DNA of 64,000 nucleotides from Sordariomycetes sp. S80-01Y (taxonomy: Eukaryota; Ascomycota; Sordariomycetes). The DNA lies in NCBI GenBank assembly GCA_037042185.1, contig JAXQJY010000032.1, forward strand, positions 2,604,001 through 2,668,000, written 5' to 3'. Of the stretch, positions 1-10,542 are shown piece by piece (position 1 is the stretch's first letter; each line of letters starts with the position of its first letter). The translations under genes were made by a program, and so were the position numbers. Under the pieces are notes generated by a model. It did not search any database, was not told where the DNA came from, and worked only from the letters and a program-made list of their open reading frames with translations.

Positions 1-737
1 GAGAAGTAGAGTTGAATCAACTCTTCTAGCTCCTGGCCCTGGGGCAGCTGGTTCGACCGCAAGGACTGGGATGCTGCTGGCAGTTCGGACGTAGTGTCCC
101 TCATACCATTGTGATGGCCCGAAGATACTTCAGGCGTTCCGAAAGAGCTTTCCGGAAACCGCGAGGAAGACGGGGTGCTCTGGCTGCTGACCGAGGCTTG
201 GTGAGACCTCACGCATTCGAGGCCCAGCTCCTTGCACTTGTTGCAGGCGTCGCGAGCTTCACCAACACACTTCAGCTGCAGCGGCGTTAGGGGTCAGGTC
301 TTCCAAATGGAGATACAAAGGTCTTGCCTTTTTCTCTTTGCAGAAGCCACAAGCTGTTGCGTTCGCCCGTCTCGGCACTCTTGGTCGCCGGTGCTCATCC
401 TCTGGGGACACCCACCGACAGACGCGACTTGCTTTGAGACACTGCGCACAAGACGGCTTTTGCTCACTGCACTTGATCTACATGTCATGAGCTGTCAGCA
501 TCCCCGCTTAACATGATCTGCGTACAGGGGAAAAGTCTTCCGGATGGGTGTGAGCCTCCGTACCTTGCGAGCTCGACATGTCTGACAGCCCGTCCGGGTA
601 TGACGTATTGTGCTCTTGGGCTTCGACGCAGTCCTAGAAGGATGAGGGCCGCTCTCGGCTACCCAGTCCGCAGAACTAGGTCCGGCGGGTCGTGGCGTGT
701 CTGGAGACCAGGCCGAGTCCATCGCTCCGCAAAACAC
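1..737 (-). CDS. Zn2Cys6 transcription factor with two tandem zinc clusters (partial, runs off left edge)
   Basis: Predicted nuclear DNA-binding regulator. Exons are 564-737, 328-477 and 1-275 (continuing beyond the window). The model has two complete binuclear zinc clusters. The first is C51-x2-C54-x6-C61-x6-C68-x2-C71-x6-C78 and the second is C101-x2-C104-x6-C111-x7-C119-x2-C122-x6-C129, separated by about 22 residues. Each cluster is interrupted by a phase-0 intron at the same place, four residues after its second Cys (CRARK/IKC and CKEKK/LKC). The second intron (276-327, 52 nt) must use a GC donor, because the nearby GT donor leads straight to a stop. A Ser/Thr/Pro-rich linker follows, then a segment ending ELEELIQLYF that could start a fungal regulatory domain. 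The start is the first Met of the open exon; a second Met six residues in (MDSAWS) is equally possible. It lies next to a sulfatase gene on the same strand and may regulate it (inference). Confidence 0.82.
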
Positions 738-1220
738 AAAAGCCGCTCGGTTCGGGAGCGATCGAAGAAGCGAGTCTCACTCCGCGACGTTCATGCCGGG
801 GGGGACCTGCATGAGAAATGAATATGGTGCACCTGCCGCCCAAGTAGTACGCTCGTCAGTATGCTGGGGATTGGCGTGCGCGCTAGTCGTGAATGTTCCG
901 AGCGAGCCGAGCGAGGGGCAGGTCATAAGAGGCAACGCAATATTAAGCAGCGGCTCGCAACAAAAGTGGCTGTCAAATAGTATCCATTGACGCACGCGCG
1001 AAGACCACTAGCTTAATTTCCCGGTCGTTTGACGTTCCAGGTGCATCGCGGACAAGGACGCCCGGGTACTTCAACCAGCCTACAGAGGACAGGGGTTACG
1101 AGGTAAAGCGTAAAACATGGCATAATTGCAGACGATGACGAATAGTCTTGGACGTCGCTAAAACACGGCGAATTAGATAAAGAAGTGTTTGATTAAATGG
1201 CGAAGAATGTCTAATGTACT
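738..1220. other. Intergenic: promoter of the Zn2Cys6 gene and 3' flank of the sulfatase gene
   Basis: Only short overlapping ORFs are present, with no codon pattern or recognisable motif. I see no RNA gene or repeat. Confidence 0.6.
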
Positions 1221-3513
1221 CTATGCAACAGTGGCCGGGCATTCACCACCCTTGGCTCCCATCCAGACCTTCTGCATATCCAGCTCGTCTTCCCAGAGCT
1301 GCGGCGCCTCCTCCTTCGAAAGACCCGAGGCAGCAGCTGAGTCACCCCAGACGACGCCGCATTCTACAACGTACGCATCCCAGTCCTTGATAAGCTCCTT
1401 CAGCTTCTCAGGCTCCTCGTGAGCCAGATCCCTCGTCTCGCCTGGATCGTCCACGACGTTAAACAGCTCCCATCCCTCGTCGGCGACCCCAGCGCCGCTC
1501 AGTTCCTTGGGGATGTGCACGATCTTCCAGCTCCCCTTGCGGAGCGCGCCGCGGGCGAAGAGCTCCCAACCAACGGGTTGCTCCGAGGAGTGGACCGTCC
1601 ACATCTCGTCCTGCTCAACCCGTTGGCTCCTGGCAAAGTAAGGGAGCCACGACTTTCCACGAATGGCGTGGACGTCTCGACCGCGGAAAGTTGTCATCTG
1701 GCGGTCCACAGCATGTCTGTTGGGCGGCGCGCCGACAGTCTTGGGTGCAGCTGCTGGTAACTTTACGCCCGCCAACTCCAGGAAGGTCGGTGCGAAGTCC
1801 ATGACCGTTGTGAATGATCTGTCGAAAGAGCCGGGCTCGAAGCTAGGAAGGAAGGTGTTGGCGGGAGGTTTGACGACGCATGGAACCAGGATACCGCCCT
1901 GGGATGGATAGCACTTGAACAGGCGCGACGGTGCCGTCGACGCTTGCGCCCACAGCGGCCCGAGCCTGTAGAATTGTCAGTAAAATGACATATCTTCAAC
2001 GTATCCATTGGCTCTGACCAAGTATAAGAGTTCCAGGCTCCGATGTTCTCATATGAGTTATCGTAGTACTGGTGGATTGCTCGCTTGATGTTATCGCCCA
2101 TCACCGCTATACATTGATCAGTCAGTCCATATTTCTCTACAGAGCCCCGAGTCGGCGGGTGCTCGGCAATACATACGAACGGCTTCCATGCTATCACCAC
2201 GTTAGAAATAAGAAGGTATGTGTCACGCAGGGTCATGTGGACTCACGCAGCTCCCTCCGCACCATTGTCGCTCATAAAGACGATAAAGGTGTTGTCGTAC
2301 TCTCCAGTTCGCTTTAAGTACTCGACAACCTTGCCGACGTTCGAATCGATAGAATCAACCATGCCGGCATATGCTTCCATCGCTCTGCTCGAAAGCTTCC
2401 TCTCCTCTGGCGAAAGCTCGTCCCACTCGCGGGAACCCATTGTTTCTGTTTCCATCTTGTGAGGGGTGACGGACTCGTCGATAATGCCCAGTGCGACCAA
2501 CTTCTCCAGCCGGCGCTTTCTCAAGGCCAGTGGGCCGTCATCGTACATCCCCTTATATCTGAGGAGCATTGTTAGAAAAGCTAGGTCTCAGGGATAAGTG
2601 GCTGGTATTTACTTGTCTCTTGTGGCTTTGGAGCATTGAACGGGCCAGTGGGGAGCTGTGAAGGGCAGGAAGCCGAAGAAAGGCTGGTCCCTTTCTGGAT
2701 CGCTCCGCTTCTCGAGATAATCCAGGAGCTTATCCGTGTAGTAGTCAGTGGAGTAAAAGCCATTGGGGTCTTCATTTTTGTTGGCCTGACTGCAAAGAAA
2801 CGTGTCAGTGTCTATGAAGATTCGAGAAACGCCATGGTCATGGTTCTCGACGTGAACTTACATATCAACCTTGACGCCCTCCTCAGCGTGGATCGGGCGT
2901 CCTCCAACAGGAAACCTCTCCTGCACAGGTTCCCAACCGTAGTGATTACAGCAGCCTGGAAGCATGGCGAATGCCTTCTGAAAGCCACGATTCCAAGGCC
3001 CCTGCGAAGCTCGCATGCCAAGGTGCCACTGGGAGCTGGGCGTTAATGGGGTTCATCCAAATCTCAGCGCCACACTCACCTTTCCAGACATCAAGGTAAA
3101 ATAGCCGTTGTCTTGCAGGATTTCGGGGAGCGCAGCGACCTCCTTGTTGAGGTAGCCCTCGTAACCAGCCTTGCCCGCCCAGCGCTTTGCACCCTGCTCG
3201 TGGTTCTTGTACTCGATGAGCGTGCCGAGCCCCCCGAGGTGCGCATCGGTACCGCTTAATAACATGGCGCGCGTGGGCGAACAGGCCGCCGCTGCGTGGT
3301 GGTTGATCATTCGGAGGCCTTCATCGGCCAGCTTATCAATGTTTGGTGTCTGAATCTCGGCCCCATAGCAGCCAATGTCAGAAAACCCCTAATCGTATTT
3401 GCCCAGTCAGTAAGGAAAACGTTGGTCCCACCCTTCGAACGAATTTGAAAGCTTACCAGGTCGTCCGCAAGGACGAAGAGGAAGTTGGGCCTCTTCTGTG
3501 GTACGCTTCCCAT
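1221..3513 (-). CDS. Cys-type sulfatase (arylsulfatase family), eight exons
   Basis: Hydrolyses a sulfate ester; the substrate is unknown. Exons: 3457-3513, 3080-3388, 2862-3028, 2613-2789, 2247-2558, 2177-2190, 2019-2106 and 1221-1965, giving 622 aa. Type I sulfatase signatures are all present: D17-D18 in the FVLADDLG metal site, the activation motif C55-S-P-T-R59 where Cys becomes formylglycine, K122-W-H124-L-G, and D334-N335 in FMSDNGAEGAA. WLGPLWAQAST near residue 375 is also typical of fungal arylsulfatases. There is no signal peptide, so the enzyme is probably cytosolic. Exon 6 is only 14 nt, but it restores both frame and family sequence. It is transcribed away from the MFS transporter across a 541-bp shared promoter, which suggests that an imported sulfate ester is cleaved inside the cell. 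The choline-sulfatase C-terminal domain is not evident. Function confidence is high for the family and low for the substrate. Confidence 0.9.
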
Positions 3514-4054
3514 GATGACAACAGACCGATGGTCACAAGGAACTTCTCATAATTCTACAAGGTGATGGGTAGAGTAAGCGTGAAGACGCAGTCTGAATTT
3601 CAGCCGCGCGTAGAATTTGTATAAGACTTGTGGTGCCATTCTCGAATTCCCCCACGTCCGACATCGTAGCGAGCTCGCTCTCGCTCGGAAGAGCCTCCTC
3701 GGCTGCCATGACGGCGCCTGACTCGCATGGTGGATCTGGGGTAGTGGTGCCTCGTGTCATGCTCCGTGCGAGGTGGGGGGGGAGGGCTCCATATCTCGCT
3801 CGGAACATCCATCGAGGCCTCGGGTAGCTTCTGAACCAAACTCGTGGAAATGGTCGAGTATTGTTGACCCATGGGGCAATGCATGGCGACATCCTAGTCA
3901 GGCCGGGGCTCCGCAGCTCTATTTTGACCTTCTTATTTATTGGGGCTTCTTTCCTACATTCAGCTGGACCTCTCCTCCTTCAATCACGGACCGTAGTTCT
4001 GGCTCGACGTTGAACTTGACCAAAAGCTCAATCTCCTTCTCAAAGCACGCAATA
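3514..4054. promoter_or_regulatory. Bidirectional promoter between sulfatase and MFS transporter
   Basis: This 541-bp gap between two divergent start codons must hold both promoters. It contains a CreA-like core (CCGGGG near 3903) and no convincing ORF. No palindromic zinc-cluster site stands out. Confidence 0.5.
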
Positions 4055-6085
4055 ATGGCACCATCGGTGACGGACACTCCGCGGTCGCCGTGGAAGAGCG
4101 TCACACCTATGCTCCTTTTCTCCTGCTTCTGCCTTCTCGTCGGCGATGTTCTCTTCGGTTACGATACAGCAAGCTTCGGCGGCATTCTTGCCAATCCTGT
4201 GAGTACTCTTCGCCCTCAAAGTGCTGCTTGGACGGTGCACTGACCGAAGTTTGCCACTATAGGGGTTTCTTCGTCAGTTTGGTAGCTATGACGCAGAAAC
4301 AGAGACTTATGGACTGTCGCCAACTCGCACATCCTTGATGTCCTCCCTCGCCTTCATCGGGAAGTTTATCGGCTGTTTCGTTGCTGGTTCATTGATCGAG
4401 AGATACGGTCACCGCATTGTCTTCTGGATTCTCTCCGTCATTTCTATAGTCGGCGTGATCAGTAAGTCTATTTGGTGGGTTGTGCCCAGCTTCGCTTTGT
4501 CCGAGCGAGACGGGGGCGGTGGTGAAGGGTTTGACGTAGTCTCTGACCAAGAGCGCCAGTTGAAATAACAGCTGCCGACGACGCCATTGGAACAGGGCGC
4601 TACGCACAGTTCATTGTCGGAAGAATCATTGTCTATATCTCCATCGGCCTCGTCGAGGTTGATGTCACGTAAGTTCTCTGCGCCGATTCCATCGCAAGGT
4701 GATTTCGAGCTGACACGTCTTGCCTCTCCCCCAGAACCTACCAGTCCGAGATAGTACCCCCAGCATTCCGTGGAATCGTCGTCGTCTCCCTCCAGCTGTT
4801 CCTAAGTGCCGGTTCTACAATTGCAGTTGGCGTGAATAAGGCCTTCTCGACTTACACCAGTCCCGTGGGCTGGAAGGCGGTAACCGGCATCCAGTTTTTA
4901 TTTCCCATTTGTAAGGTATCCCGGACTCTAATTGTGACTTTGGTGCTGACTCAGAAGGCATCATCATTTTCACCTACTTCATTCCCGACTCCCCGCGTTG
5001 GCTGCTATCCAAGGATCGCGCCGAGGAGGCCATCGAGTCTTTGCGCATACTTCGCCCCAAATCTGACTCCGAGGACGGCACGAATGAGGCTGAGCTGAGC
5101 ATCATCCGCAACGCTCTTCAGGAACACGTCCACAAGGGTAAATGGATGGATCTGGTACGCGGGGCGAACCTCCGTCGCACAGCTCTGGTCTGCGTCTTCT
5201 ATTTTTACCAACAGGTAAGTGGCTATTCTCCCTGGCCACTCCTCCCGGCCATGCTCTAGTCACTTCAAGTCACTAAACAGTCGCAGACCACCGGCCAGGC
5301 CTTCGTCTCGACCTACCAGACCATCTTCTACAGGGATAACGGTTATGCAGCTCAGGCGTTCACCTACCCGGTGATCCTCAACTGTCTCATGACGCTTACC
5401 ATGCTTCCTTGCATGTACTTGACAGACAAGATGGGGTAAGTTCCCCCTACCAGGACTTTCCAGCTGCGGTGTGCTAACGTGGCCCGAAATAACAGTCGTC
5501 GTAAACTTTTGATGCTCAGCTACATTTTGCAAGCCTTCTTCATGATGAATCTGGCAGGCATCGGGTCGATGAAGAATAAGAATCAAGCCGAAAAGGACTA
5601 TGTGGTCGCTGTGATCATGCTGTTCTCGATATCCTACAACGTAAGTCGACCCCGGTACAACGAGAGAAACTCGCGCTGTGTTCTAGTTGAGTGTGCTGAT
5701 TCTTGCGTAGTTAGGCGGTGCTTCGATACCGTACCTGCTTGGAACCGAACTACCGAACGCATCGATCCGAGAGAAGACCCAGTCAATCGGCACAGCATGG
5801 AATGTCATCTGGGCCTTCGTGACCAACTATGTCATCCCCTACATGAACGCCAACCTGCGATTCGGGACAGGATGGGTGTTCGGCGGGATCTCACTAAGCG
5901 CCCTCGTTTTCACCTTCTTCTTCCTACCCGAGACGAAAGGCCTGCCCCTGGAGAGCATCGACACTGTCTTTGAGCAGACGTTCAACCCGTTCCGCCGTCA
6001 GCCAAAGCCCGTTCCTAGGCATATGGAGGAAGAAAAGGTATGTGGCCTTGACGAGACTACTGTGGTGCAGGTGGATAAGGCCTGA
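4055..6085 (+). CDS. MFS sugar-porter family transporter
   Basis: Plasma-membrane transporter of the major facilitator superfamily, sugar porter group; the substrate may be a sugar or other small organic solute. Exons: 4055-4198, 4263-4461, 4572-4668, 4735-4910, 4958-5214, 5281-5435, 5496-5640 and 5711-6085, giving 515 aa, normal for the family. Family marks are FGYDTASFGG in the first helix, the PDSPRWLL motif after helix 6, DKMGRRKL in the second half, and PETKGLPLESID after helix 12. Several long hydrophobic segments fit twelve helices. Intron 4 (4911-4957) ends in a tandem CAG/AAG acceptor; only the AAG site keeps the frame. The gene is divergent from the sulfatase, so the two may share regulation and substrate (inference). 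The start Met follows no in-frame hydrophobic extension and gives the standard N-terminus. Confidence 0.9.
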
Positions 6086-6474
6086 TCATGTAGTGACACT
6101 GGACGCGTGGATGGCGAGCTTGACAATCCATCATGGCGGTTAAGGCGTTCTTTGTGAAGTGTTAGAGACAAGATAATAAGGACAGCTCGCATTCAAGTAT
6201 AGCCTGAATCTACTCAGGACGGGACAAGATCACTCGTGTACTTCTTACAACCTCCGCCAACCTGAAATTGGTCTTGATCTGTTTGCCCTTCGCTTCGAAG
6301 CCTCCCCGGCATTGATTACCGGGAAAATGTCATGTTTCTCATGTTGCTCTCTCCCCATGCCTGCAAATATTTCGCTGAGGCTCTTCACAATTCTGTCACG
6401 TATGTCCATTCGACCAAAAGTCGAATACCTTAAATCGTTGTCACGGACACAGGTGCCACAGTAATATCGCCTCC
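6086..6474. other. Convergent 3' intergenic region
   Basis: This stretch lies between the ends of the MFS and T5orf172 genes. It should contain both 3' UTRs; I see nothing else. Confidence 0.6.
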
Positions 6475-7476
6475 TTACTCCTCTTCTTTCTTCACCACCG
6501 TTCTCTGTCCCTTGCGCAGGATGTCATCGTCAACAAAGTCTCTCGCCAGACCGGGGCATTCTTCGATTTCTTGAACCTGCATCATCGCCTCACCCGTAAG
6601 ACAGCCATGCTCTGCCAAAAACTCGACGTGTCCCTTCCAATCGCCCTTCAACTTACCACGCCTGTCGTAGGGGATGGCTCGCTCCATCCACCTGCACCAA
6701 AGACCGATGATCCTGCACGCTTCCCCAGACTCAACCTTGAACCACTCAATGTGGGCCTTTCCGTGATGATCGCACCACCTCTGCGAGTACCGAGAGGAGA
6801 GGAGCTCGAGATGAATCAACATTTCGACCCGTTCCGGATACGATACCTTATCGACGCAAACAACCAGAGAGGGAAGACCGTTGCCACAACCAGACCAATC
6901 GTCCAGGCGGGACTGCACAGCATTGCCGGTGTACCCTATCTTCACCATGCCGCCAAAGACCTCGCCTTTATGAGTGAAACAGTAAACAGAGCCAGTCTCC
7001 TTTTCCACTTTACCGATGTCGCTATTCAATGCCAGCTGCAAGATCTCGTCCTTGTGAGCTTCATACTTGGCAAATTCAACAGGTGTTGAAGCACGCTTGC
7101 GTCTTGTTTTGAGTTGTGCTGCAGGCGGTCCAAGGTTTAGACGGATGCGAATCTCCTTCTCCCATCGTTCAGCCAGCTCCTGCGCCAGGCCGCTCCCATA
7201 GACTTTATTGTAGTGGTGGCGACGGCAGCAGCATTCTTCGGCTAACTTTGCCAAGTCTTCTCGTACCGATGCTGTCGCGATCCGGGAGGTGACGCTCGTT
7301 GCTCGATCAAGCGCTCGTTGGCGATCTTCTTCGGCGAGTGCAACTCGGCACAGTCTCCCCTTATCAGGCAGATGCCAGATGCATTGATTTGTGCCCCCTG
7401 TCAGGAATTGATTTGTCCTCTCAAAAGAAGGAAATTCGTTCACTTTGGGGAGCACCGCTTGTGTTCGAGAAGGCAT
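6475..7476 (-). CDS. T5orf172 / DUF1766 domain protein (GIY-YIG-like fold)
   Basis: Single-exon protein of 333 aa. Residues about 160-290 resemble the T5orf172/DUF1766 domain, a GIY-YIG nuclease relative. VYCFTH provides the first strand and VKIGYT the YIG-like strand, followed by a helix with an invariant-looking Arg (SRLDDWSGC), a typical signature of the fungal copies. The region before it is rich in Arg, Cys and His, with CCCRRHHYN near residue 83. The C-terminus is charged and ends in KKEEE. Fungal genomes often carry many copies of this domain, mostly uncharacterised. Nuclease activity cannot be inferred with confidence. The start gives a plain N-terminus (MPSRTQAVLP), and no introns are needed. 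Neighbours suggest no specific pathway. Confidence 0.8.
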   Translation of the reverse strand: MPSRTQAVLPKVNEFPSFERTNQFLTGGTNQCIWHLPDKGRLCRVALAEEDRQRALDRATSVTSRIATASVREDLAKLAEECCCRRHHYNKVYGSGLAQELAERWEKEIRIRLNLGPPAAQLKTRRKRASTPVEFAKYEAHKDEILQLALNSDIGKVEKETGSVYCFTHKGEVFGGMVKIGYTGNAVQSRLDDWSGCGNGLPSLVVCVDKVSYPERVEMLIHLELLSSRYSQRWCDHHGKAHIEWFKVESGEACRIIGLWCRWMERAIPYDRRGKLKGDWKGHVEFLAEHGCLTGEAMMQVQEIEECPGLARDFVDDDILRKGQRTVVKKEEE

Positions 7477-8749
7477 TTGAATAAGGTACTGATCAGTGAC
7501 TCGGACACCTCAGAGTGGATCAAGGAATCGACAAGCTACCGAACGGGAAGCAGGGGGGCACAGATTCGACAGGCGGATGTGGGGACGCACTTATACATAA
7601 GACGACAAGTATGGAAGGCTGGACTGGGCCGCTGGGGTCGCATAGCCGCCTGGGGCGGTGTTAATGCAGGTGGCTCAGCCTAGTAGAGCAGCCAACACAT
7701 TGTGGAAAGCAGAGCGAGGCCCGATAGGTCGAGGCTCCCAGTAAAGCGCGGTGCAGGTTGAAGGCTGAACAGACGAACGTCTCAGAACCTGCAGATGAGG
7801 AACTATCTGACCAGTAAAGTTAGGGCGAGCTCGGCATGGAACAATGGCCACGGACTCCCAAGGACCTGCCGCGCATCCTTCGCCAATCATGGCAGAGGTC
7901 GGATGGCCACGATAGACTCGGCCAGGCTGCCAGGCTGACAGCTTAAGTCATGCGGGAGGCCGACGCGGCAGGTGGGCGCGTACGAGGCCACTGGTGTAAG
8001 CGAGGCAGATCACGTCACTTCTTAACGTGACGAGCCTCTGGGCGCAATTCGGGTTTCGAGCAACGAATGCTGGCAACTTGTTGAGGAATTGGTGAAGGTT
8101 TCTGATTAGCGTCTGCCTTGTCATAGCCACCTCGGATACTGCTGACTACCACTCCAGTACCAGCGGTAGTATGTGGCGACGAAGGCAGGTGGGCGCTGTC
8201 GCGAACCATGAGTGCGGGTCTACGATACAACTAGACTAGTCGTACTTACAGTGAGGTAGACTTAAGTTAGTGCTCAGCAGCGGGGGGGGCCCTTGAAGCC
8301 TACCTGCACCTGTGTAATCGATGCCCCGCCATCGTCCCTCATTCCTACACCATCCCCCCTCCTCGCAAGCATCGAAAGGCGTCGCAGAAGCTGTCTGAAA
8401 TCATCCCAATATGCCCGTCCCATTGGCGGCCAAAGGTGTGTATTCTCTGATCTCAATTCTTTGCTCCGAGAGGTCGTGTGGCTGCAGAAACCTGCAGGTG
8501 TCAGTGCAGATCCAGCTTCCGCTGGGATGAGGCGAAGACACCGTCCCGGAAACCTGGAGGTGGCGACTCAGAACCACTGGCCGCTGGCCGTGACATCGAG
8601 GTCCACGCAATCGCCATCACGAGGCCATACAGTTTCTGCTTTTCCATCTTCACTTCTCCTCTCTTCTCGTGCTCGCTCATTCTTCACTTCTATCATCCTT
8701 CTCTGCATCCCATCGCTGCCTCCTTGACTCTTCTGCGCAGCACAGCAAG
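7477..8749. other. Intergenic: divergent promoters, imperfect hairpin
   Basis: This 1.27-kb gap lies between the T5orf172 gene and the downstream plus-strand gene. The last ~110 bp before the ATG at 8750 are strongly pyrimidine-rich, as in many fungal leaders. An imperfect inverted repeat sits at 8002-8038. Remaining ORFs are short and overlap on both strands. Confidence 0.5.
8002..8038. repeat. Imperfect inverted repeat (hairpin)
   Basis: The outer arms are GAGGC (8002-8006) and GCCTC (8034-8038). The inner arms are TCACGT (8010-8015) and ACGTGA (8025-8030), with unpaired bases between them and a 9-nt loop. The function is unknown; it may be chance or a binding site. Confidence 0.35.
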
Positions 8750-9823
8750 ATGCCGCCCGCTAACCATGTCGTCCTCGCCTCAGGCGCCGCCGTCGCCGTC
8801 TCCGTTGCCATAGCCAGCGCCATCGCCCTTTATGAGTCTCCCGAGTTGCGCCGCTATGCAGACGACCTCCGCCGTCGCATCGCCGTCGCCATGCACTCCA
8901 TGGGCGACAGCATCAACCCGCCCGCCCGCGAGCCGCTGTTCAACAGACCCGAGGATGCCCACGGCTTCCTTCAGAGCGGCAACGCGGCTGGCGTGGACGC
9001 TGACGAGGAGACCAAGAGGAGACAGAGGGAGGAGCTGATGTACTGGAATAGTGTGCGCTTGGCCAAGGAAGAGGACAACAACGAGAAGGGCGAGAAGGAC
9101 AGCCGAAGCGATACATTCGATGCCTTCATGAGGCCGGATGCTGATGGAGAGAAGGGCTCGTACGTCTACAAGTCTGGCGCCGATGTCAAGAACGAGAGTG
9201 ACGGCCAAGGTCTAAGGCAGCGTGGCATGGGAGCTCTTTATGCCAACCCATTCGCCGACGAGCACGGCATCGCAAGCGAGGAGCTTGACGCCGCACCCGA
9301 GCAGCGCGTGCTTACCACCAAGGAAGAGGTCATGTCCGACATCTACAGCGCCACTGACCGTCCCGAACCTACCACTCCCACCATGGAGAAGCCCGAGCCA
9401 TCGTTGGTCGACATCGAGGAGGAAGCGCCCAAGACGCCCACCACCCAGTCGTCCGCCACGGCCGACCACGAGCGCGATTACGACTTCCCCACCGCCGGCC
9501 AGGAGAACCAGAACGAGGCGTACGCTTCAATCCAGGCCTGGGCGCAGAACTCCTCCGCCCCGGGCTTCTACTCGCCGCTTCCGTCAACCCCTGCCGTGCC
9601 GGAGAGTGAGCCCGAACTTATCAGTGACGGCCAGGTGACGCCCACCGACAGCATGTCGCTGGCTGGGTCGGGCGAGGACGTCGCCGCCGAGGCCAGGTCG
9701 GCGGATGAGAGGCCTTTCGACGTCATGAGCGAGAGCGACGGTATGCTCACGCCCGCGAGCTGGTCCGAGGTCGGGAGCGTCATCAGCGAGAGTGACGCCC
9801 CCGTCCCGGCGCCTGCGCAATGA
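8750..9823 (+). CDS. Conserved-type fungal hypothetical protein with N-terminal membrane segment
   Basis: I do not recognise a named family. I chose the Met at 8750 (MPPANHVVLASG) because it directly precedes a hydrophobic helix of about 20 residues and follows a pyrimidine-rich leader; the frame is also open upstream to 8669. The product is 357 aa. After the helix comes a basic stretch (RRYADDLRRRIAVAM), which by the positive-inside rule favours a short lumenal N-terminus and a cytosolic C-terminus. The rest is acidic, Pro/Ser/Thr-rich and probably disordered, with a short charged helical piece (ETKRRQREELMYWNSVR) near residue 95. It ends with repeated SESD and SWSEVGS elements. It could be an outer-membrane or ER tail protein. 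There are no introns. Codon use favours C/G endings like its neighbours. Confidence 0.75.
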   Translation: MPPANHVVLASGAAVAVSVAIASAIALYESPELRRYADDLRRRIAVAMHSMGDSINPPAREPLFNRPEDAHGFLQSGNAAGVDADEETKRRQREELMYWNSVRLAKEEDNNEKGEKDSRSDTFDAFMRPDADGEKGSYVYKSGADVKNESDGQGLRQRGMGALYANPFADEHGIASEELDAAPEQRVLTTKEEVMSDIYSATDRPEPTTPTMEKPEPSLVDIEEEAPKTPTTQSSATADHERDYDFPTAGQENQNEAYASIQAWAQNSSAPGFYSPLPSTPAVPESEPELISDGQVTPTDSMSLAGSGEDVAAEARSADERPFDVMSESDGMLTPASWSEVGSVISESDAPVPAPAQ

Positions 9824-10542
9824 GCCCACCCCTTTCTCCGATATACTTGTCCATCATTTCTTCTAACTGAAACGCACGGCGCTGGGGGACGCTATTGGGA
9901 CTTGTTTCAAAAAGGCACATACACTTTTTCTGTATTTGGAGTCTGGAGTTCTGTTGGTGGAGCATATATACCGAATCTAGGCTTGAATAGCAGACAAGCC
10001 TGCCTGTTCCGTCTGGTCTATACTTGAGGCTCATCATCTATTTCCGCCATGCCTCAATGTCCTGTAATGCTCCATATCTAACCTTGCTCATTCACAAAAA
10101 GACCCGGTGATGATATCCACCGGCACACGTTTTGGCCAACTTCCCATCCACTAAGCCTCATTACATAAGCCCAGCGCATGTTCTTGTTCCAGACGTTAAC
10201 TTCATTCTCTTCACGGTCGTCGTTGCGTTGTCCGCTGTGGGAGGCCGCTTCAGCAACGGCGATCCCGATGACGCCCCCTTGCTAGGCGTAGTAGCGGAAG
10301 CCGTACCAGCAACAGCAGCCCTCGTCCGTATCGCCTCCAAGTCCGTCTTATGGCCCCTGGACAGCCGATCTGGTGCCTAGACCCGCACGGCGTGGTTGTC
10401 CAAGTTCTTCTCGGTATCCCTGATTTGAAGCTCCTGCTTGTTCGGATGCGGCACCGACCGGATGAATATTCTTCAGCTTCTTCATCCTGCCGTTTTCCCT
10501 GATGAAGCGTCGCGCAAAGAGCTGCGCAGAGGCTGCAGATCC
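9824..10542. other. Convergent 3' intergenic region
   Basis: It contains the 3' ends of the membrane hypothetical and the zincin gene. The short ORF extending over 10250-10780 on the minus strand overlaps the zincin gene in another frame and looks spurious. Confidence 0.55.

Noticed and set aside
1221-3513. Naming the sulfatase choline sulfatase to link it with the betaine cluster
   Set aside because: The motifs fit the arylsulfatase group and no choline-sulfatase C-terminal domain is visible; the link would be attractive but is unsupported.
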